Positions 1 to 9,267 are shown, numbered from the stretch's first letter. The stretch: 64,000 nt of DNA from Sphingopyxis sp. H053 (GCF_001468225.1 NZ_LNRU01000011.1:1-64000), one strand, 5' to 3'. A program made the numbers and translations. The notes: generated by a model from the sequence alone, not told the origin.

Positions 1-112
1 GTGCACCGCCACCGCCACATGCGGCGAGCGAGAGCGCGGCAAGACCCAGCAGAAGGGGCAAAGGCCGCGCGGCCATCCGCCGGATGCTGCTGCGTCGGTT
101 CGCGTCGGCCAT
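1..112 (-). CDS. Lipoprotein, N-terminal fragment (cut by window edge)
   Basis: Only the first 37 codons are present; the rest lies left of the window. Reading from 112, the peptide has a basic start (NRRSSIRRMAARP), a hydrophobic core and a lipobox LAAC followed by Gly residues, which is a type II signal peptide. An AGGGG Shine-Dalgarno-like run lies about 10 bases upstream of the ATG. The mature part is missing, so no function can be given; a lipid-anchored envelope protein is the inference. Confidence 0.6.
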   Translation of the reverse strand, partial: MADANRRSSIRRMAARPLPLLLGLAALSLAACGGGGA

Positions 113-186
113 CGCCGTTCCCCTTTGCCGTGATGTCCGCCTTTTAGCGCGGCGGAGGGGGGAGGGGTAGCATCATGCGGTTAACC

Positions 187-324
187 GATCCTCCCTGTGC
201 CGCAGGCATGGGGAGGGGGACCGCTGCCGCAGGCGGTGGTGGAGGGGCCGGAGACGTTGCGCATTGGCCCCTCCGTCAGCGCTTCGCGCTGCCACCTCCC
301 CATGGCTTCGCCACAGGGAGGATC
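187..324. repeat. Large imperfect intergenic palindrome
   Basis: Bases 187-249 and 266-324 are imperfect reverse complements. Both outer ends are GATCCTCCCTGTG and its complement, with a shared ATGGGGAGG core and a GGAGGGGCC inner edge, around a 16-base loop. The element fills most of the gap between the lipoprotein and the nucleotidase. An ATG at 175 opens an in-frame extension of the next gene through it, but that extension simply reads the repeat. It resembles the dispersed palindromes of alphaproteobacterial genomes; mobility or RNA function is unknown. Confidence 0.7.
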
Positions 325-375
325 TTTTCACCTCCGCTTGCTCCCATACGCCCCAGCCTTTATGCGCCCGGCATC

Positions 376-1053
376 ATGCCCGCGCCGCTCGACCATATCG
401 ACAGCTGGATCTTCGATCTCGACAACACGCTCTATGCGCCGTCGGCGAGGCTTTTCGACCTGATCGACGAACGCATGGGCGCCTTCATCATGCGGCTGCT
501 GAATGTCGACGCCGCCGAGGCGCGGCGGGTGCAGAAGCAGTATTTCCACGACCATGGCACGACGATGGCGGGGCTGATGCGGCACCACGGCGTGCACCCC
601 GAGGATTTTCTGGTCGACGTCCATGACATTGCGCTCGACCGGCTGAGTGTCGATGCGCGGCTGCGCGCCGGGCTGGAACGCCTGCCGGGGCGCAAGCTGA
701 TCTTCACCAACGCCGATGCCGATTATGCGGGACGCGTGCTTCACGCGCGCGGGATCGCCGACCTGTTCGACGGCATCTGCGATATCCGCGTCACGCGCTA
801 TACGCCGAAGCCCGATCCCGAAGCCTATGCCATGATGATCACGCATCTGGGAATCGACCCGGCGAAAAGCGTCTTCGTCGAGGATATGGCGCGCAACCTG
901 ACGCCCGCCAAAGCGCTCGGCATGACGACCGTCTGGCTGGACAATGGCAGCGAAAGCGGTCATCGGGACCACCTGCCGGAGCATGTCGATTTCCACGCGA
1001 CCGACATCGCCGACTGGCTCGACAATCTGCCTTTACCATGGGGAATTTCATGA
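376..1053 (+). CDS. Pyrimidine 5'-nucleotidase-like HAD hydrolase
   Basis: A 225-residue HAD-superfamily phosphatase. Motif I is FDLDNTLY near residue 13, with the nucleophile Asp14 and Asp16. Motif II is in LIFTNAD, the motif III lysine in TPKPDPEAY, and motif IV in FVEDMARN. A helical cap lies between motifs I and II, as in the SDT1/PPM1-type pyrimidine 5'-nucleotidases, which dephosphorylate UMP and CMP in the cytoplasm. An ATG at 175 is also in frame, but it adds 67 residues encoded by a palindromic repeat, so the start at 376, just before the conserved fold, is preferred. The stop overlaps the dapD start (ATGA), so the two genes are probably co-translated. Substrate is inferred from family only. 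Confidence 0.82.
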   Translation: MPAPLDHIDSWIFDLDNTLYAPSARLFDLIDERMGAFIMRLLNVDAAEARRVQKQYFHDHGTTMAGLMRHHGVHPEDFLVDVHDIALDRLSVDARLRAGLERLPGRKLIFTNADADYAGRVLHARGIADLFDGICDIRVTRYTPKPDPEAYAMMITHLGIDPAKSVFVEDMARNLTPAKALGMTTVWLDNGSESGHRDHLPEHVDFHATDIADWLDNLPLPWGIS

Positions 1054-1892
1054 CCACCGACCTGCAATCGACGATCGAAGCCGCATGGGATGACCGCGAC
1101 ACGCTGGGGCTGACGACGACGGGCGCGGTGCGCGAGGCGGTCGAGACCGCGCTCGCGGGGCTCGACGACGGCAGCTATCGCGTCGCCGAGCGCGATGCGG
1201 GCGGAACCTGGCAGGTCAACCAGTGGCTGAAGAAAGCGGTGCTGCTGTCCTTCCGCCTCAACGACATGGAATTGATCGAAGGCGGCCCCGGCGGCGCGCG
1301 CTGGTGGGACAAGGTGCCGTCGAAATTCGCCGGCTGGGGCGAGAACCGCTTTCGCGACGCGGGTTTCCGCGCCGTTCCCGGGTCGATCGTCCGCCGCGGT
1401 GCCTATATCAGCAAGGGCGCGGTGCTGATGCCGAGCTTCGTCAACATCGGCGCCTATGTCGGCGAAGGCTCGATGGTCGACGCCTGGGCGACCGTCGGCA
1501 GCTGCGCGCAGATCGGCGCGAACGTCCATCTGTCGGGCGGCGCCGGGATCGGCGGCGTGCTCGAACCGCTGCAGGCCGGCCCGGTGGTGATCGAGGACGG
1601 CGCCTTCATCGGCGCGCGCGCCGAGGTTGCCGAGGGTGTGATCGTGCGCGAGGGCGCGGTGCTGTCGATGGGCGTCTACCTCGGCGCATCGACCAAGATC
1701 GTCGACCGCGCGACGGGCGAAATCTTCATCGGCGAAGTCCCGGCCTATTCGGTCGTTGTGCCGGGCGCGATGCCGGGCAAGCCGCTGCCCGACGGGACGC
1801 CGGGGCCGTCGCTGTACTGCGCGGTGATCGTCAAGCGCGTCGACGCAAAGACGCGCGCAAAGACCGGGATCAACGAGCTGCTGCGCGACTGA
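1050..1892 (+). CDS. dapD: 2,3,4,5-tetrahydropyridine-2,6-dicarboxylate N-succinyltransferase
   Basis: DapD transfers succinyl from succinyl-CoA to tetrahydrodipicolinate in the succinylase branch of lysine and meso-diaminopimelate synthesis. The 280-residue protein has an N-terminal helical part and, from about residue 100, a left-handed beta-helix of hexapeptide repeats ([38 protein letters not shown]), the usual layout and length. An ATG at 1038 is also in frame, but the ATG at 1050 has GGGGAA seven bases upstream, overlaps the previous stop as ATGA, and gives the typical short N-terminus. The enzyme is a cytoplasmic trimer in this family. Confidence 0.95.
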   Translation: MTTDLQSTIEAAWDDRDTLGLTTTGAVREAVETALAGLDDGSYRVAERDAGGTWQVNQWLKKAVLLSFRLNDMELIEGGPGGARWWDKVPSKFAGWGENRFRDAGFRAVPGSIVRRGAYISKGAVLMPSFVNIGAYVGEGSMVDAWATVGSCAQIGANVHLSGGAGIGGVLEPLQAGPVVIEDGAFIGARAEVAEGVIVREGAVLSMGVYLGASTKIVDRATGEIFIGEVPAYSVVVPGAMPGKPLPDGTPGPSLYCAVIVKRVDAKTRAKTGINELLRD

Positions 1893-1910
1893 TCGCCGCC
1901 TGCGCCGCGA

Positions 1911-3944
1911 TCAGCGCATCGTGGCGGGCGAAAGGCAGGGTACGGTGTCGGCGGTCCAGTCGATCTCGTAGGTGGCGGGCACGAGCCTGCCGCCGGGCGC
2001 CGGCGGCTTGGCGACGTCGGGCTTGTAAAAGACCCATGCCATGCTGTTGTCAAAACTGGCAATCCGGCCATTGTCGCGCCGCGCGCTGATCGCGTCGATT
2101 TCGGGCTGTTCGACGCGCAGGCCGCGGACCAGGCGGATCGATCCGTCGCGAAGGTCGAAGGCGCGGTAATGATTCTTGCCGAAAATGCGCGTGTCATAGC
2201 CCGTTTTGAACGACCAGTTCGCGGCGTTCGTCGTCGCCGGCAGCCGCAGCGTCGTCACGCGGCAGTCGAATTCAGGGGCGCTATAATAGGGTAGGTCCTG
2301 ATTCTGGTCCGCCGCCCGCGCGCGCCGTTCGGGCGGGTTGAAACCCCCGCCGGGCAGCGCGAGCGACTTGTCGCCGTCGCCGTCATCGTCCCAGTCGACC
2401 GTCCATGTGCCGGTGATGGTGAGGACGCTGGCCTCGGCCTTTTGATCATAGCGCCATTTGACGTCGTCGACCGTCTCCCACGTTCCGCCCACCAGCTGTT
2501 GGCGCATGCCGTCGCGCAATTGATCGGCGGTCAGTCCGGACAGCTCGACCTGTTGCTGCAACCCCCGGATGCCGCGGACGATGGTGGTGTTCGTCACCCG
2601 CGCCGGCCGATCGAAGCCCGCCCGCGCGTCGATTTCATAGAGGGTGATTTCGTTCGGCTTGCTGGCCGGGCGCCATTCGAGTTTCTGGAGCGCGCCGCCC
2701 TTCGCGGTCACCGGCAGGACCCATCGGTAGGGAATCGCCGGGGTGGCAGCGGACGGAACGACCGGCGGAAGCGTGCCGTCGAGCCAGTAGGCAGCGCCGT
2801 CGATCTTTGCCCGCACCAGCACATGGTCGAATATCCCCGGATTGGGCAGGCGTTCGTCGAGGCCGTCGTCGGCACCGCTGTTGTTGGCGAGGACAGCTTC
2901 GGCGTCGATCCCGAGCTTGCCGAGCAAGCCCAGCAGCAGCGCCGTCTTGCCCTTGCAGTCGCCGTAACGCCGCTGCCATGTTTCCTCGGCGGTGGCGGGG
3001 GTGAGATTTCCGCTGCCCAGCCCGACATAGATGTAGCGCACATCCTGTTGCACCAGTTTCAGCGCGGCATTGGCCCGGTCGAGCGGCTTCGCGTGCGCCG
3101 CGGCGATGCGCTGCGCTTCCTTGTCGAGCGACGAACCGTCGGCGATCGCCGCGGCCTTTGCGTACAGCGGGGCGAAGTGCCGCGAAATCGTGGCCCAGTC
3201 GGCGAAGTCGGTGAATTCGACGATCCGCTGCCATTGATAGCGCGCCGGCGCGTCCTTCGGCGGCGTCAGAAGCGCCGGATTGTCGAACCGGAAGTCGATC
3301 CCGCCGTCGCGCGATACGCCGATCGCCGTCATGTCGGGGGTCATCCTGACCGCCGGCTTCAGCCCCTTGTCCCAGCTCAGTCCCAGCCGGTAGCGGCCGG
3401 GCGCCGGGTTGGGCGCGAGAAAGAGAAGGCCCGAATCATTCTTTCCCAAAGTGGGGTCGCTCGACCGGGTCGTCAGCTCGACCTCAAGCTCGTCGCCGAC
3501 GCGCAGATCGGGCACGCGAAGCACCGCGGTGAGGACGCCGTCGAGTTTCGCCGCTTCCAGCTGATCCTCGCGGCGCAGGATTTCGAACGATGTCTTTTCG
3601 AGAACGTCGATCGTCTCGTTGCCCCGATGAACCTTGACCAGATGCACCACCGGGGCGCCCGATGCGGGATTCCAGGCGGTCGAGACATTTCCGATTTGCA
3701 ACGCATTCGGATGGAGGATCCGGATGCGATAACCGAAATATTGCGCCTGCCCCCGTTCATCCAGATGAATGAGCACATCCTGACGCCGCACGAAAAACAT
3801 CCCGCCGGCATCGCCCGGAACCGGCATCAGTTCGGACGGAACCGCCCAAGGCGGCACCGCGCCGCGCTGGATCTGATTGTCTTCGGCACGGACCGGCGCG
3901 TGCGCGAGCACGGCCGCCACGAATATCGAAACTGGAATGCGCAC
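1911..3944 (-). CDS. DUF3857 / transglutaminase-like exported protein
   Basis: About 677 residues with a signal peptide ending near PVRAED. A DUF3857 region occupies roughly residues 40-260, followed by a transglutaminase-like domain with Cys in RYGDCKGKTALLL, His in FDHVLVRAK and Asp in YWLDGT, the papain-like triad. A beta-rich C-terminal third follows. Such proteins are probably periplasmic or surface-exposed; their substrates are unknown. The GTG at 3944 is preferred over the ATG at 3968 because a GGGGGGG run sits just upstream and it gives a cleaner signal peptide. The gene is divergent from the TonB-dependent receptor at 4157, so the two may share control. Confidence 0.8.
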   Translation of the reverse strand: MRIPVSIFVAAVLAHAPVRAEDNQIQRGAVPPWAVPSELMPVPGDAGGMFFVRRQDVLIHLDERGQAQYFGYRIRILHPNALQIGNVSTAWNPASGAPVVHLVKVHRGNETIDVLEKTSFEILRREDQLEAAKLDGVLTAVLRVPDLRVGDELEVELTTRSSDPTLGKNDSGLLFLAPNPAPGRYRLGLSWDKGLKPAVRMTPDMTAIGVSRDGGIDFRFDNPALLTPPKDAPARYQWQRIVEFTDFADWATISRHFAPLYAKAAAIADGSSLDKEAQRIAAAHAKPLDRANAALKLVQQDVRYIYVGLGSGNLTPATAEETWQRRYGDCKGKTALLLGLLGKLGIDAEAVLANNSGADDGLDERLPNPGIFDHVLVRAKIDGAAYWLDGTLPPVVPSAATPAIPYRWVLPVTAKGGALQKLEWRPASKPNEITLYEIDARAGFDRPARVTNTTIVRGIRGLQQQVELSGLTADQLRDGMRQQLVGGTWETVDDVKWRYDQKAEASVLTITGTWTVDWDDDGDGDKSLALPGGGFNPPERRARAADQNQDLPYYSAPEFDCRVTTLRLPATTNAANWSFKTGYDTRIFGKNHYRAFDLRDGSIRLVRGLRVEQPEIDAISARRDNGRIASFDNSMAWVFYKPDVAKPPAPGGRLVPATYEIDWTADTVPCLSPATMR

Positions 3945-4156
3945 TATACCCCCCCGACTCCGCAGCATAATGTCGTGAATTCATCACGATGCAAGAAGAG
4001 ACCCGAGGTGGCTGCCAAAAGCGGGGTCGAAGCTGATCGCCAGGCCTTCGTCGAATGACGCCAGCCGTTGGTAGACAATATAGCGCTGGATAATTATTGC
4101 GAATTATTCGCGATTGGGGAGGCCATCTGTTTCGATAGCGGCCGCGAGGGGGAATT

Positions 4157-6247
4157 ATGTCGGCTGTTTTTCACGGGTCATCGCTGACCATATTGGCTCT
4201 GCTGTCGGCCGCGCCCGCCGCTGCGCAGGAACCCACCGGCGACGCACCGGCGGCGATCCCCGTGCCGGTGAATGGCGCCGAACGCTATACGCCCGCCGAC
4301 TTCACGCGCTTCGCACCGCGCACCGCGCTCGACATGGTCGAAAAGGTGCCGGGCTTCCTGATCGTCACCGGCACCAACGGCGGCGAGCGCGGGCTGGGCG
4401 CGGCGACCGAGAATGTGTTGATCGACGGCGAGCGCATCGCGAACAAATCGACCGATGCGCGCACCGCGCTGGCCCGCATCACCGCGGCCGAGGTCGCCTA
4501 TATCGACATCGTCGACGGCGCGGGGCTGAACGTCCCGGGGCTGACCGGACAGGTCGCCAATGTCGTGCTCGTCGCGGGCGCGGGGAGCGGCGGGTTCAAG
4601 ACGACGATCCGCTGGCAGCCCGAATGGCGCCCGCGGCTCGACAAGAACTGGCTGAACGGCGAGGTTTCGACGACGGGCAAGCTCGGCGGGACGAATGTGA
4701 CGCTCAGCCTGAAGAACGAAGCGCGGCGGCAGGGGCATTGGGGGCCCGAACAGCGGTTTGACGGCAATGGCGACCTGTTGTTCGTGCGCGACGAGTTCGG
4801 CCGCTACAACGCCGACCAGCCGCGCCTGTCGGCGGCGCTCGCGCGGACCACCGCGAACGGCAACAAATGGAATTTCAATCTGGGCGGTCAGCTGGTCAAC
4901 CTCGACGAGCGGGTCGACGGGACGTCGGTTCAGCCCGGCACCGGCATTGTGCGCGAGGCGTTCCGCTTCACCGAAGACGAGCATAATTTCGATATCGGCG
5001 GCGATTATGAGCTGGGGCTGGGCAAGGGGCGGCTGAAGCTGATCACCCTCTACCGCTTCGAACACAGCCCGTTCGTCGACAGTTTCATCGTCGACCGCGA
5101 AATCGGCGGGCGGACGGGCGAGCGGTTCAAGCAGACCGCCGACGAGGGCGAGTCGATCGTGCGCGGCGAATATAGCTGGCGCACCGGCGGCGGCACCGAC
5201 TGGCAGGTCGCGCTGGAGGGTGCGTACAATATACTCGATGTCGATTCCGAATTTGCGGTGCTGCAACCCGATGGCAGTTTCCGGCCCGTCGTTTTCGGCG
5301 GCGAGCGGACGAGGGTCGAGGAGAAGCGCGGCGAAGGGTCGCTGACCTGGGGCCGGTCGCTCGCGTCGAACCTCACCGCACAGATCAACCTCGGCGCCGA
5401 ATATAGCGAGCTGACCTCGTCGGGGCCGGGCGGGCTGACGCGCCGCTTCGTCCGGCCGAAGGGCAAGGTCGCGCTGGCGTGGAAGGTCGCGCCCAAGACG
5501 ACGATCAACTGGTTCGTACAGCGCCGCGTCGACCAGCTCGACTTTTTCGATTTCGCGAGCTCGGTCGATGTCGCGAACGGGCAGGGCAATGGCGGCAACG
5601 GGCTGCTCGTGCCGCCGGTCCTCAATCGCACCGAGCTGGAATTCGTGCAGGATATGGGCGCGTGGGGCAATGCGTCGGTCGCCGTCGCTTACGCCTATGC
5701 GCAGGACCTCGTCGACCAGGTGCCGCTGTCGCCGACCACCGAAGGGCGCGGCAACCTGCCGCCCGCGCACCTCTATCGCATCAGTTCGAAGGCGACCTTG
5801 CTGCTCGACCGGCTGGGGTGGAAGGGGGCGCGGATCAACAGCGACATCACCTGGCGTCGCAACCGCGTGCGCGACCCGCTCACCGACCTGTGGCGCGACC
5901 AGAGCGAGGGGCAGGAATATGTCGTCGATTTGAGCCTGCGGCATGACGTGCCGGGGACGAACCTCGCGTGGGGCGCGGGCTATTTCGACGAGCGCTACAG
6001 CCCGAATTTACGGCTCGGCGCGATCGAGAAGGAATATACCGACGGGCCGTTCGTCACCGCGTTCGTCGAGCATAAGGATGTCGCGGGCTTCACGGTGAAG
6101 CTGTCGTACCGCAACCTCGCGAATATGAGGGACGGGTTCAACCGGACGGTGTTTGTCGACCGGCGCGACGGGCCGGTCGCGTTCAGCGAGCAGAGGCTGC
6201 GCAAGTTCGGGCGGTTTTTCCAGCTGACCGTGACGGGGACGCTTTAG
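4157..6247 (+). CDS. TonB-dependent receptor-like outer membrane protein
   Basis: A 696-residue protein with a cleavable signal peptide ending at APAAAQ. A plug-like domain follows (TALDMVEKVPGFLIV, NVLIDGERIANKS, AAEVAYIDIVDGAG), then a long barrel region with alternating hydrophobic and aromatic residues. No ordinary TonB box can be picked out near the mature N-terminus, and the last residue is Leu (TVTGTL), not the usual aromatic residue. It therefore belongs to a divergent branch of the TonB-dependent receptor/DUF-type outer membrane receptors. The ATG has GAGGGGGA just upstream. The ligand is unknown; the divergent partner is a DUF3857/transglutaminase protein. Confidence 0.75.
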   Translation: MSAVFHGSSLTILALLSAAPAAAQEPTGDAPAAIPVPVNGAERYTPADFTRFAPRTALDMVEKVPGFLIVTGTNGGERGLGAATENVLIDGERIANKSTDARTALARITAAEVAYIDIVDGAGLNVPGLTGQVANVVLVAGAGSGGFKTTIRWQPEWRPRLDKNWLNGEVSTTGKLGGTNVTLSLKNEARRQGHWGPEQRFDGNGDLLFVRDEFGRYNADQPRLSAALARTTANGNKWNFNLGGQLVNLDERVDGTSVQPGTGIVREAFRFTEDEHNFDIGGDYELGLGKGRLKLITLYRFEHSPFVDSFIVDREIGGRTGERFKQTADEGESIVRGEYSWRTGGGTDWQVALEGAYNILDVDSEFAVLQPDGSFRPVVFGGERTRVEEKRGEGSLTWGRSLASNLTAQINLGAEYSELTSSGPGGLTRRFVRPKGKVALAWKVAPKTTINWFVQRRVDQLDFFDFASSVDVANGQGNGGNGLLVPPVLNRTELEFVQDMGAWGNASVAVAYAYAQDLVDQVPLSPTTEGRGNLPPAHLYRISSKATLLLDRLGWKGARINSDITWRRNRVRDPLTDLWRDQSEGQEYVVDLSLRHDVPGTNLAWGAGYFDERYSPNLRLGAIEKEYTDGPFVTAFVEHKDVAGFTVKLSYRNLANMRDGFNRTVFVDRRDGPVAFSEQRLRKFGRFFQLTVTGTL

Positions 6248-6283
6248 CGTCCCCGCGGTGTACCCCGGCTTTCGCCGGGGTAC
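6235..6283. terminator. Two stacked hairpins between convergent genes
   Basis: An 8-bp perfect stem (6235-6242 with 6247-6254, loop TTTA) spans the stop of the receptor gene. It is followed by a 10-bp perfect stem (6260-6269 with 6274-6283, loop TTTC). There is no long T-run, so this is probably a bidirectional structure separating the receptor gene from gpmA, not a textbook intrinsic terminator. Confidence 0.5.
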
Positions 6284-6289
6284 GGGACC

Positions 6290-6976
6290 TTACCGCTCGC
6301 TGAGATAGTAGCGCTCGCGCGCGGTCAGATCGTCGTTCAGCTCATAGACGATCGGCTGGCCGGTCGGGATTTCGAGGCCGGTGATGTCGGCATCCGAAAT
6401 GCCCGAGAGATGCTTGACGAGCGCGCGCAGGCTGTTGCCGTGCGCCGAGATCAGCACCGTCTTGCCCGCGGCGAGTTCGGGGACGATCGCGGCCTCATAA
6501 TAAGGCAGCACGCGCTCGATCGTGTCCTTGAGGCTTTCGGCCGAAGGGATGGCGATGCCGGCGTAGCGCGGGTCGGTCGACAGGTCCCACGGCGAGCCGG
6601 CTTCGAGCGGCGGCGGCGGGATGTCGAAGCTGCGGCGCCAGATCTTGACCTGATCGTCGCCATGCTTGGCCGCGGTCTCGGCCTTGTCGAGCCCGGTGAG
6701 CCCGCCATAGTGACGCTCGTTGAGGCGCCAGTCCTTGGTGACGGGGAGCCAGAGGCGGCCCATCGCCTCAAGCGCGAGGTTCAGCGTCTTGATCGCGCGC
6801 GACTGGACCGAGGTGAAGCAGGTGTCGGGAGCGATGCCCTTCGCCTTCATCAATTCGCCCGCGGCGATCGCCTCGGCGACGCCCTTTTCGGTGACATCGA
6901 CATCCCACCAGCCGGTGAAGCGGTTTTCGAGATTCCACTGCGACTGGCCGTGACGGATGAGGATGAGCTGGGGCAT
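6290..6976 (-). CDS. gpmA: 2,3-bisphosphoglycerate-dependent phosphoglycerate mutase
   Basis: Interconverts 3- and 2-phosphoglycerate in glycolysis and gluconeogenesis in the cytoplasm. The 228-residue protein starts [20 protein letters not shown], so the phosphorylated His is residue 9 in the RHG motif. It has [15 protein letters not shown] and the second active-site His in [15 protein letters not shown] near residue 180. Length and motifs match the cofactor-dependent family. AAGGATCC upstream of the ATG serves as ribosome-binding site. It is a single gene, convergent with the receptor gene and divergent from hsp20. Confidence 0.95.
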   Translation of the reverse strand: MPQLILIRHGQSQWNLENRFTGWWDVDVTEKGVAEAIAAGELMKAKGIAPDTCFTSVQSRAIKTLNLALEAMGRLWLPVTKDWRLNERHYGGLTGLDKAETAAKHGDDQVKIWRRSFDIPPPPLEAGSPWDLSTDPRYAGIAIPSAESLKDTIERVLPYYEAAIVPELAAGKTVLISAHGNSLRALVKHLSGISDADITGLEIPTGQPIVYELNDDLTARERYYLSER

Positions 6977-7081
6977 TTCGGATCCTTGCGCTGGAGAGAG
7001 ACGCCGCCCTTTAGCGCGGGTTTTCGCCGAACGCCAACCGCCCTCTTGAAATGGTTTCGCTGGCTACCAGATTGACCCTAT

Positions 7082-7156
7082 CCGGCCGCCGACACGGGGC
7101 CGGGTGGCGATCGCGGCACGCCGCCGCGGTCCCTGCCTTCGCTTTGTAAAAGGAAG
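7082..7156 (+). promoter_or_regulatory. Structured 5' leader of hsp20, possible ROSE-like RNA thermometer
   Basis: Three stems can be drawn before the start codon: CCGGCC 7082-7087 with GGCCGG 7098-7103; CGCGGC 7112-7117 with GCCGCG 7123-7128; and CCTT 7136-7139 facing AAGG 7150-7153, with CTTC 7137-7140 as an alternative partner of GAAG 7153-7156. The last stem would cover the AAGGAAG ribosome-binding site and contains TTCGCT, similar to the U-Y-GCU element of ROSE thermometers. Function is inferred from the family of the downstream gene. Confidence 0.4.
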
Positions 7157-7164
7157 AAAGATCC

Positions 7165-7620
7165 ATGCGTAACAGTTTCGACTGGACCCCCTATCGCCGT
7201 TCGACCGTCGGTTTCGACCGCCTGTTCGATTTCCTCGAAACGGGTGGTTCGGGCGCCGAAAATTATCCGCCGTTCGACATCGAAAAACTCGCCGACGACC
7301 ATTTCCGCATCACCGTCGCGGTCGCCGGCTTCAAGTCCGACGAAATCGACATCACCGCGCAGCAGAACATGCTGACCGTCAGCGGACGCAAGGCGCCGGT
7401 GGCCGAAGGCGAGGCGCGCCAATTGCTCTATAGCGGCATCGCGACGCGCGCGTTCGAGCGCCGCTTCCAGCTCGCCGATTTCGTGCGCGTTGAACAGGCC
7501 GACCTCGCCGACGGGCTGCTCGCGATCGACCTCGTGCGCGAAGTGCCCGAGGCGATGAAGCCGCACAAGATCGCGATCGGCGGCAGCACGCCGGCGATTG
7601 AGGAAAAGAAGGCCGCGTGA
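7165..7620 (+). CDS. Small heat-shock protein, Hsp20/IbpA type
   Basis: A 151-residue alpha-crystallin-domain chaperone that binds unfolding proteins in the cytoplasm. The N-terminus has the IbpA-like FDWTPYRRSTVGFDRLFDFL. The alpha-crystallin core runs from about residue 33 to 135 (NYPPFDIEKLADDHFRITV, LTVSGRKAP, IATRAFERRFQLADFV, GLLAIDLVREVPE), followed by a short tail. AAGGAAG precedes the ATG. The leader can fold into three stems, the last over the ribosome-binding site, so heat induction at translation is possible. A hairpin with a T-run follows the gene. Confidence 0.92.
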   Translation: MRNSFDWTPYRRSTVGFDRLFDFLETGGSGAENYPPFDIEKLADDHFRITVAVAGFKSDEIDITAQQNMLTVSGRKAPVAEGEARQLLYSGIATRAFERRFQLADFVRVEQADLADGLLAIDLVREVPEAMKPHKIAIGGSTPAIEEKKAA

Positions 7621-7647
7621 CGCGACCTTCTCGGCTGAACGAATTTG

Positions 7648-7679
7648 CGGGGTCCGGAGTCCCTTCCGGGCCCCGTTTT
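7648..7679 (+). terminator. Intrinsic terminator after hsp20
   Basis: Bases 7648-7658 pair with 7665-7675 (11 bp with one G-T pair) around a 6-base loop, followed by TTTTC. It lies between hsp20 and the convergent acetyltransferase gene. Confidence 0.75.
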
Positions 7680-7684
7680 CGTGA

Positions 7685-8158
7685 CTAGAGCACGCGCGTC
7701 ATGAAGCGGCTGAACGGGTCGAGTTTATAGTCGGCGAAAGGCTCGCACTCGGTGAAGCCGTAACGCTGGTAAAGCGCGATTGCCGGTTCGAAGGCGCCGC
7801 TCGATCCGGTTTCGAGGCTGAGGCGACCGAGACCGCGGGTCCGCGCGACGTCGATGATATGGTCGAGCATATGCGCCGCGACACCCTGCCGCAGGAAGGG
7901 TTCCGCGGTGCGCATCGATTTGATCTCACCGTGTTTGGCGCCCAGCATCTTGAGCGCCCCGCAGCCCGCGAGCTCGTCGCCGCGGTGAATCGACCAGAAG
8001 GTCACGCCGTCGGCGCGCAGCCCGTCGAAATCGAGGAAATGGCAGCTTCCGGCCGGCGAGTTCGCGAGCATGCCCGCAAAATGTTGCTCGAGCAGCGCGC
8101 GGATGTCGGCGCCCGACAGATCATCCTCGACGATCCGCCAGGCGCCCGCATTGGACAT
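7685..8158 (-). CDS. GNAT family N-acetyltransferase
   Basis: A 157-residue acetyl-CoA-dependent acetyltransferase of unknown substrate. The GNAT core is visible as FWSIHRGDELAGCGALKML (beta strands 2-4), then the pyrophosphate-binding loop LRQGVAAHMLDHII near residues 90-105, and FEPAIALYQRYGFTECEPF at the C-terminus. The start at 8158 overlaps by one base (TGATG) the stop of the preceding carboxypeptidase gene, which suggests translational coupling in a three-gene minus-strand unit. An in-frame ATG further upstream would only read back into that gene. Confidence 0.85.
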   Translation of the reverse strand: MSNAGAWRIVEDDLSGADIRALLEQHFAGMLANSPAGSCHFLDFDGLRADGVTFWSIHRGDELAGCGALKMLGAKHGEIKSMRTAEPFLRQGVAAHMLDHIIDVARTRGLGRLSLETGSSGAFEPAIALYQRYGFTECEPFADYKLDPFSRFMTRVL

Positions 8159-9267
8159 CAGAGAAGCTGGTCCAGCGTCGCGAGGCACGCGTGCGCGAGC
8201 AGCTTCGAACGCTCGGGCGACCAGCCTTGGGCGGGGTCGGGGAGGTCGCGATTGTCCTTGAACGGCATTTCGAGCGTCATCGACACCGCGCCAAAGCGTT
8301 CGGCGACCTGCGTCGTCGACATCGACAGATTCGCCTGCCCCGGCGCGGTTTCGGCATAGCCGAGGTCGACCTGAAAATCGGGGGTGTTCGCGGCAAGCGC
8401 GGTCTCGAACGCCTTATATTTTTCGGTCTGTTCGGCCTTGAGCGACGGAATGCCCTCGAAGCCCGCGAGGAACACCGCGGGGATCGCTTCGTCGCCATGG
8501 ACGTCCATCGCCCAGTCGACACCGGTCGCGTCCATCGCGTTGCGGACGGCGAGCACTTCGGGGCTGCGGTCGGCGGTCGGATTGTCCCATTCGCGGTTGA
8601 GGTTCACGCCGGCGAAATTGGTGCGCAGATGCCCGCGGCACGAGCCGTCGGGATTCATGTTCGGGACGATGTGGAAACGGCACTTGTTCCGCAACGAGCG
8701 CGCGTGCGGATCGGCGGGATCGACGAGCTTTTCGAGCGCGCCTTCCATCCACCATTCGGCCATGCTTTCGCCCGGGTGCTGGCGCGCATAGAGCCAGACC
8801 TGTGTGTCGCCGGTGCCAAGTTCGAGGCAGTCGATCGGCTGGCCTTCGAGGCTGGTGCCGAGGCAGCGATAGGTGACGCCTTCGCATTCGGCGATTTGCG
8901 CGACGAGGTCGTGATGGCGCTCCATCGAATAGGGCGCGAAATAGGCGATATAGAGGATCGGGCTTTCGGCGGTGTGCTGGATCGTCAGCGTGCCGGCTTC
9001 ATAAGCTGTATCGAGGCGGAACCAGGTTTCGCGATCGGTGCTCGCGCAGGCGGCATAGCCCGGCCAGCCATCGGGATAGGCCGAGTCGCCAAGCCCGGTG
9101 ATCGCGAGGTCGAGCGCGTCGCCGACTGCGCACGACACGCGGAAATGGAACCACTGGAAAAAGTCCGATTCGCGGTCCTTGCGAATCGAAAGGCGCGCCG
9201 ACGTGCCGTCGACATTTTCCACGACGATATTGCCGCTGTCGAAAGCGGCGTTGATGCTGATGGTCAT
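8158..9267 (-). CDS. M14 zinc carboxypeptidase, cytosolic carboxypeptidase (CCP/AGBL)-like
   Basis: A 369-residue metallopeptidase of the M14D branch. A beta-sandwich domain precedes the catalytic part ([19 protein letters not shown], residues about 35-130). Zinc ligands are His and Glu in [13 protein letters not shown] and His in MDVHGDEA. The substrate-binding [14 protein letters not shown] and the catalytic Glu in [13 protein letters not shown] are also present. Bacterial relatives probably trim C-terminal residues such as glutamate from proteins or peptides, but targets are unknown. No signal peptide is seen, so it is cytoplasmic. It overlaps the upstream lipoprotein gene by ATGA and the downstream GNAT gene by one base. 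Confidence 0.85.
   Translation of the reverse strand: MTISINAAFDSGNIVVENVDGTSARLSIRKDRESDFFQWFHFRVSCAVGDALDLAITGLGDSAYPDGWPGYAACASTDRETWFRLDTAYEAGTLTIQHTAESPILYIAYFAPYSMERHHDLVAQIAECEGVTYRCLGTSLEGQPIDCLELGTGDTQVWLYARQHPGESMAEWWMEGALEKLVDPADPHARSLRNKCRFHIVPNMNPDGSCRGHLRTNFAGVNLNREWDNPTADRSPEVLAVRNAMDATGVDWAMDVHGDEAIPAVFLAGFEGIPSLKAEQTEKYKAFETALAANTPDFQVDLGYAETAPGQANLSMSTTQVAERFGAVSMTLEMPFKDNRDLPDPAQGWSPERSKLLAHACLATLDQLL

Noticed and set aside
175..375. Upstream start of the HAD nucleotidase at 175
   Set aside because: The 67 extra codons lie almost wholly in the large palindrome and carry no HAD sequence.
2442..4058. 538-codon open frame on the plus strand
   Set aside because: It is antisense to the DUF3857 gene, has no recognisable domain, and reads Arg/Asp-rich third-position shadow typical of GC-rich DNA.
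4178..5944. 588-codon open frame on the minus strand
   Set aside because: Antisense to the TonB-dependent receptor; no known motifs and no ribosome-binding site pattern.
7045..7083. Heat-shock sigma-32 promoter before hsp20
   Set aside because: CTTGAAA is present at 7045-7051, but the best -10-like CCCTAT is 24 bases further on, too far for a sigma-32 promoter.
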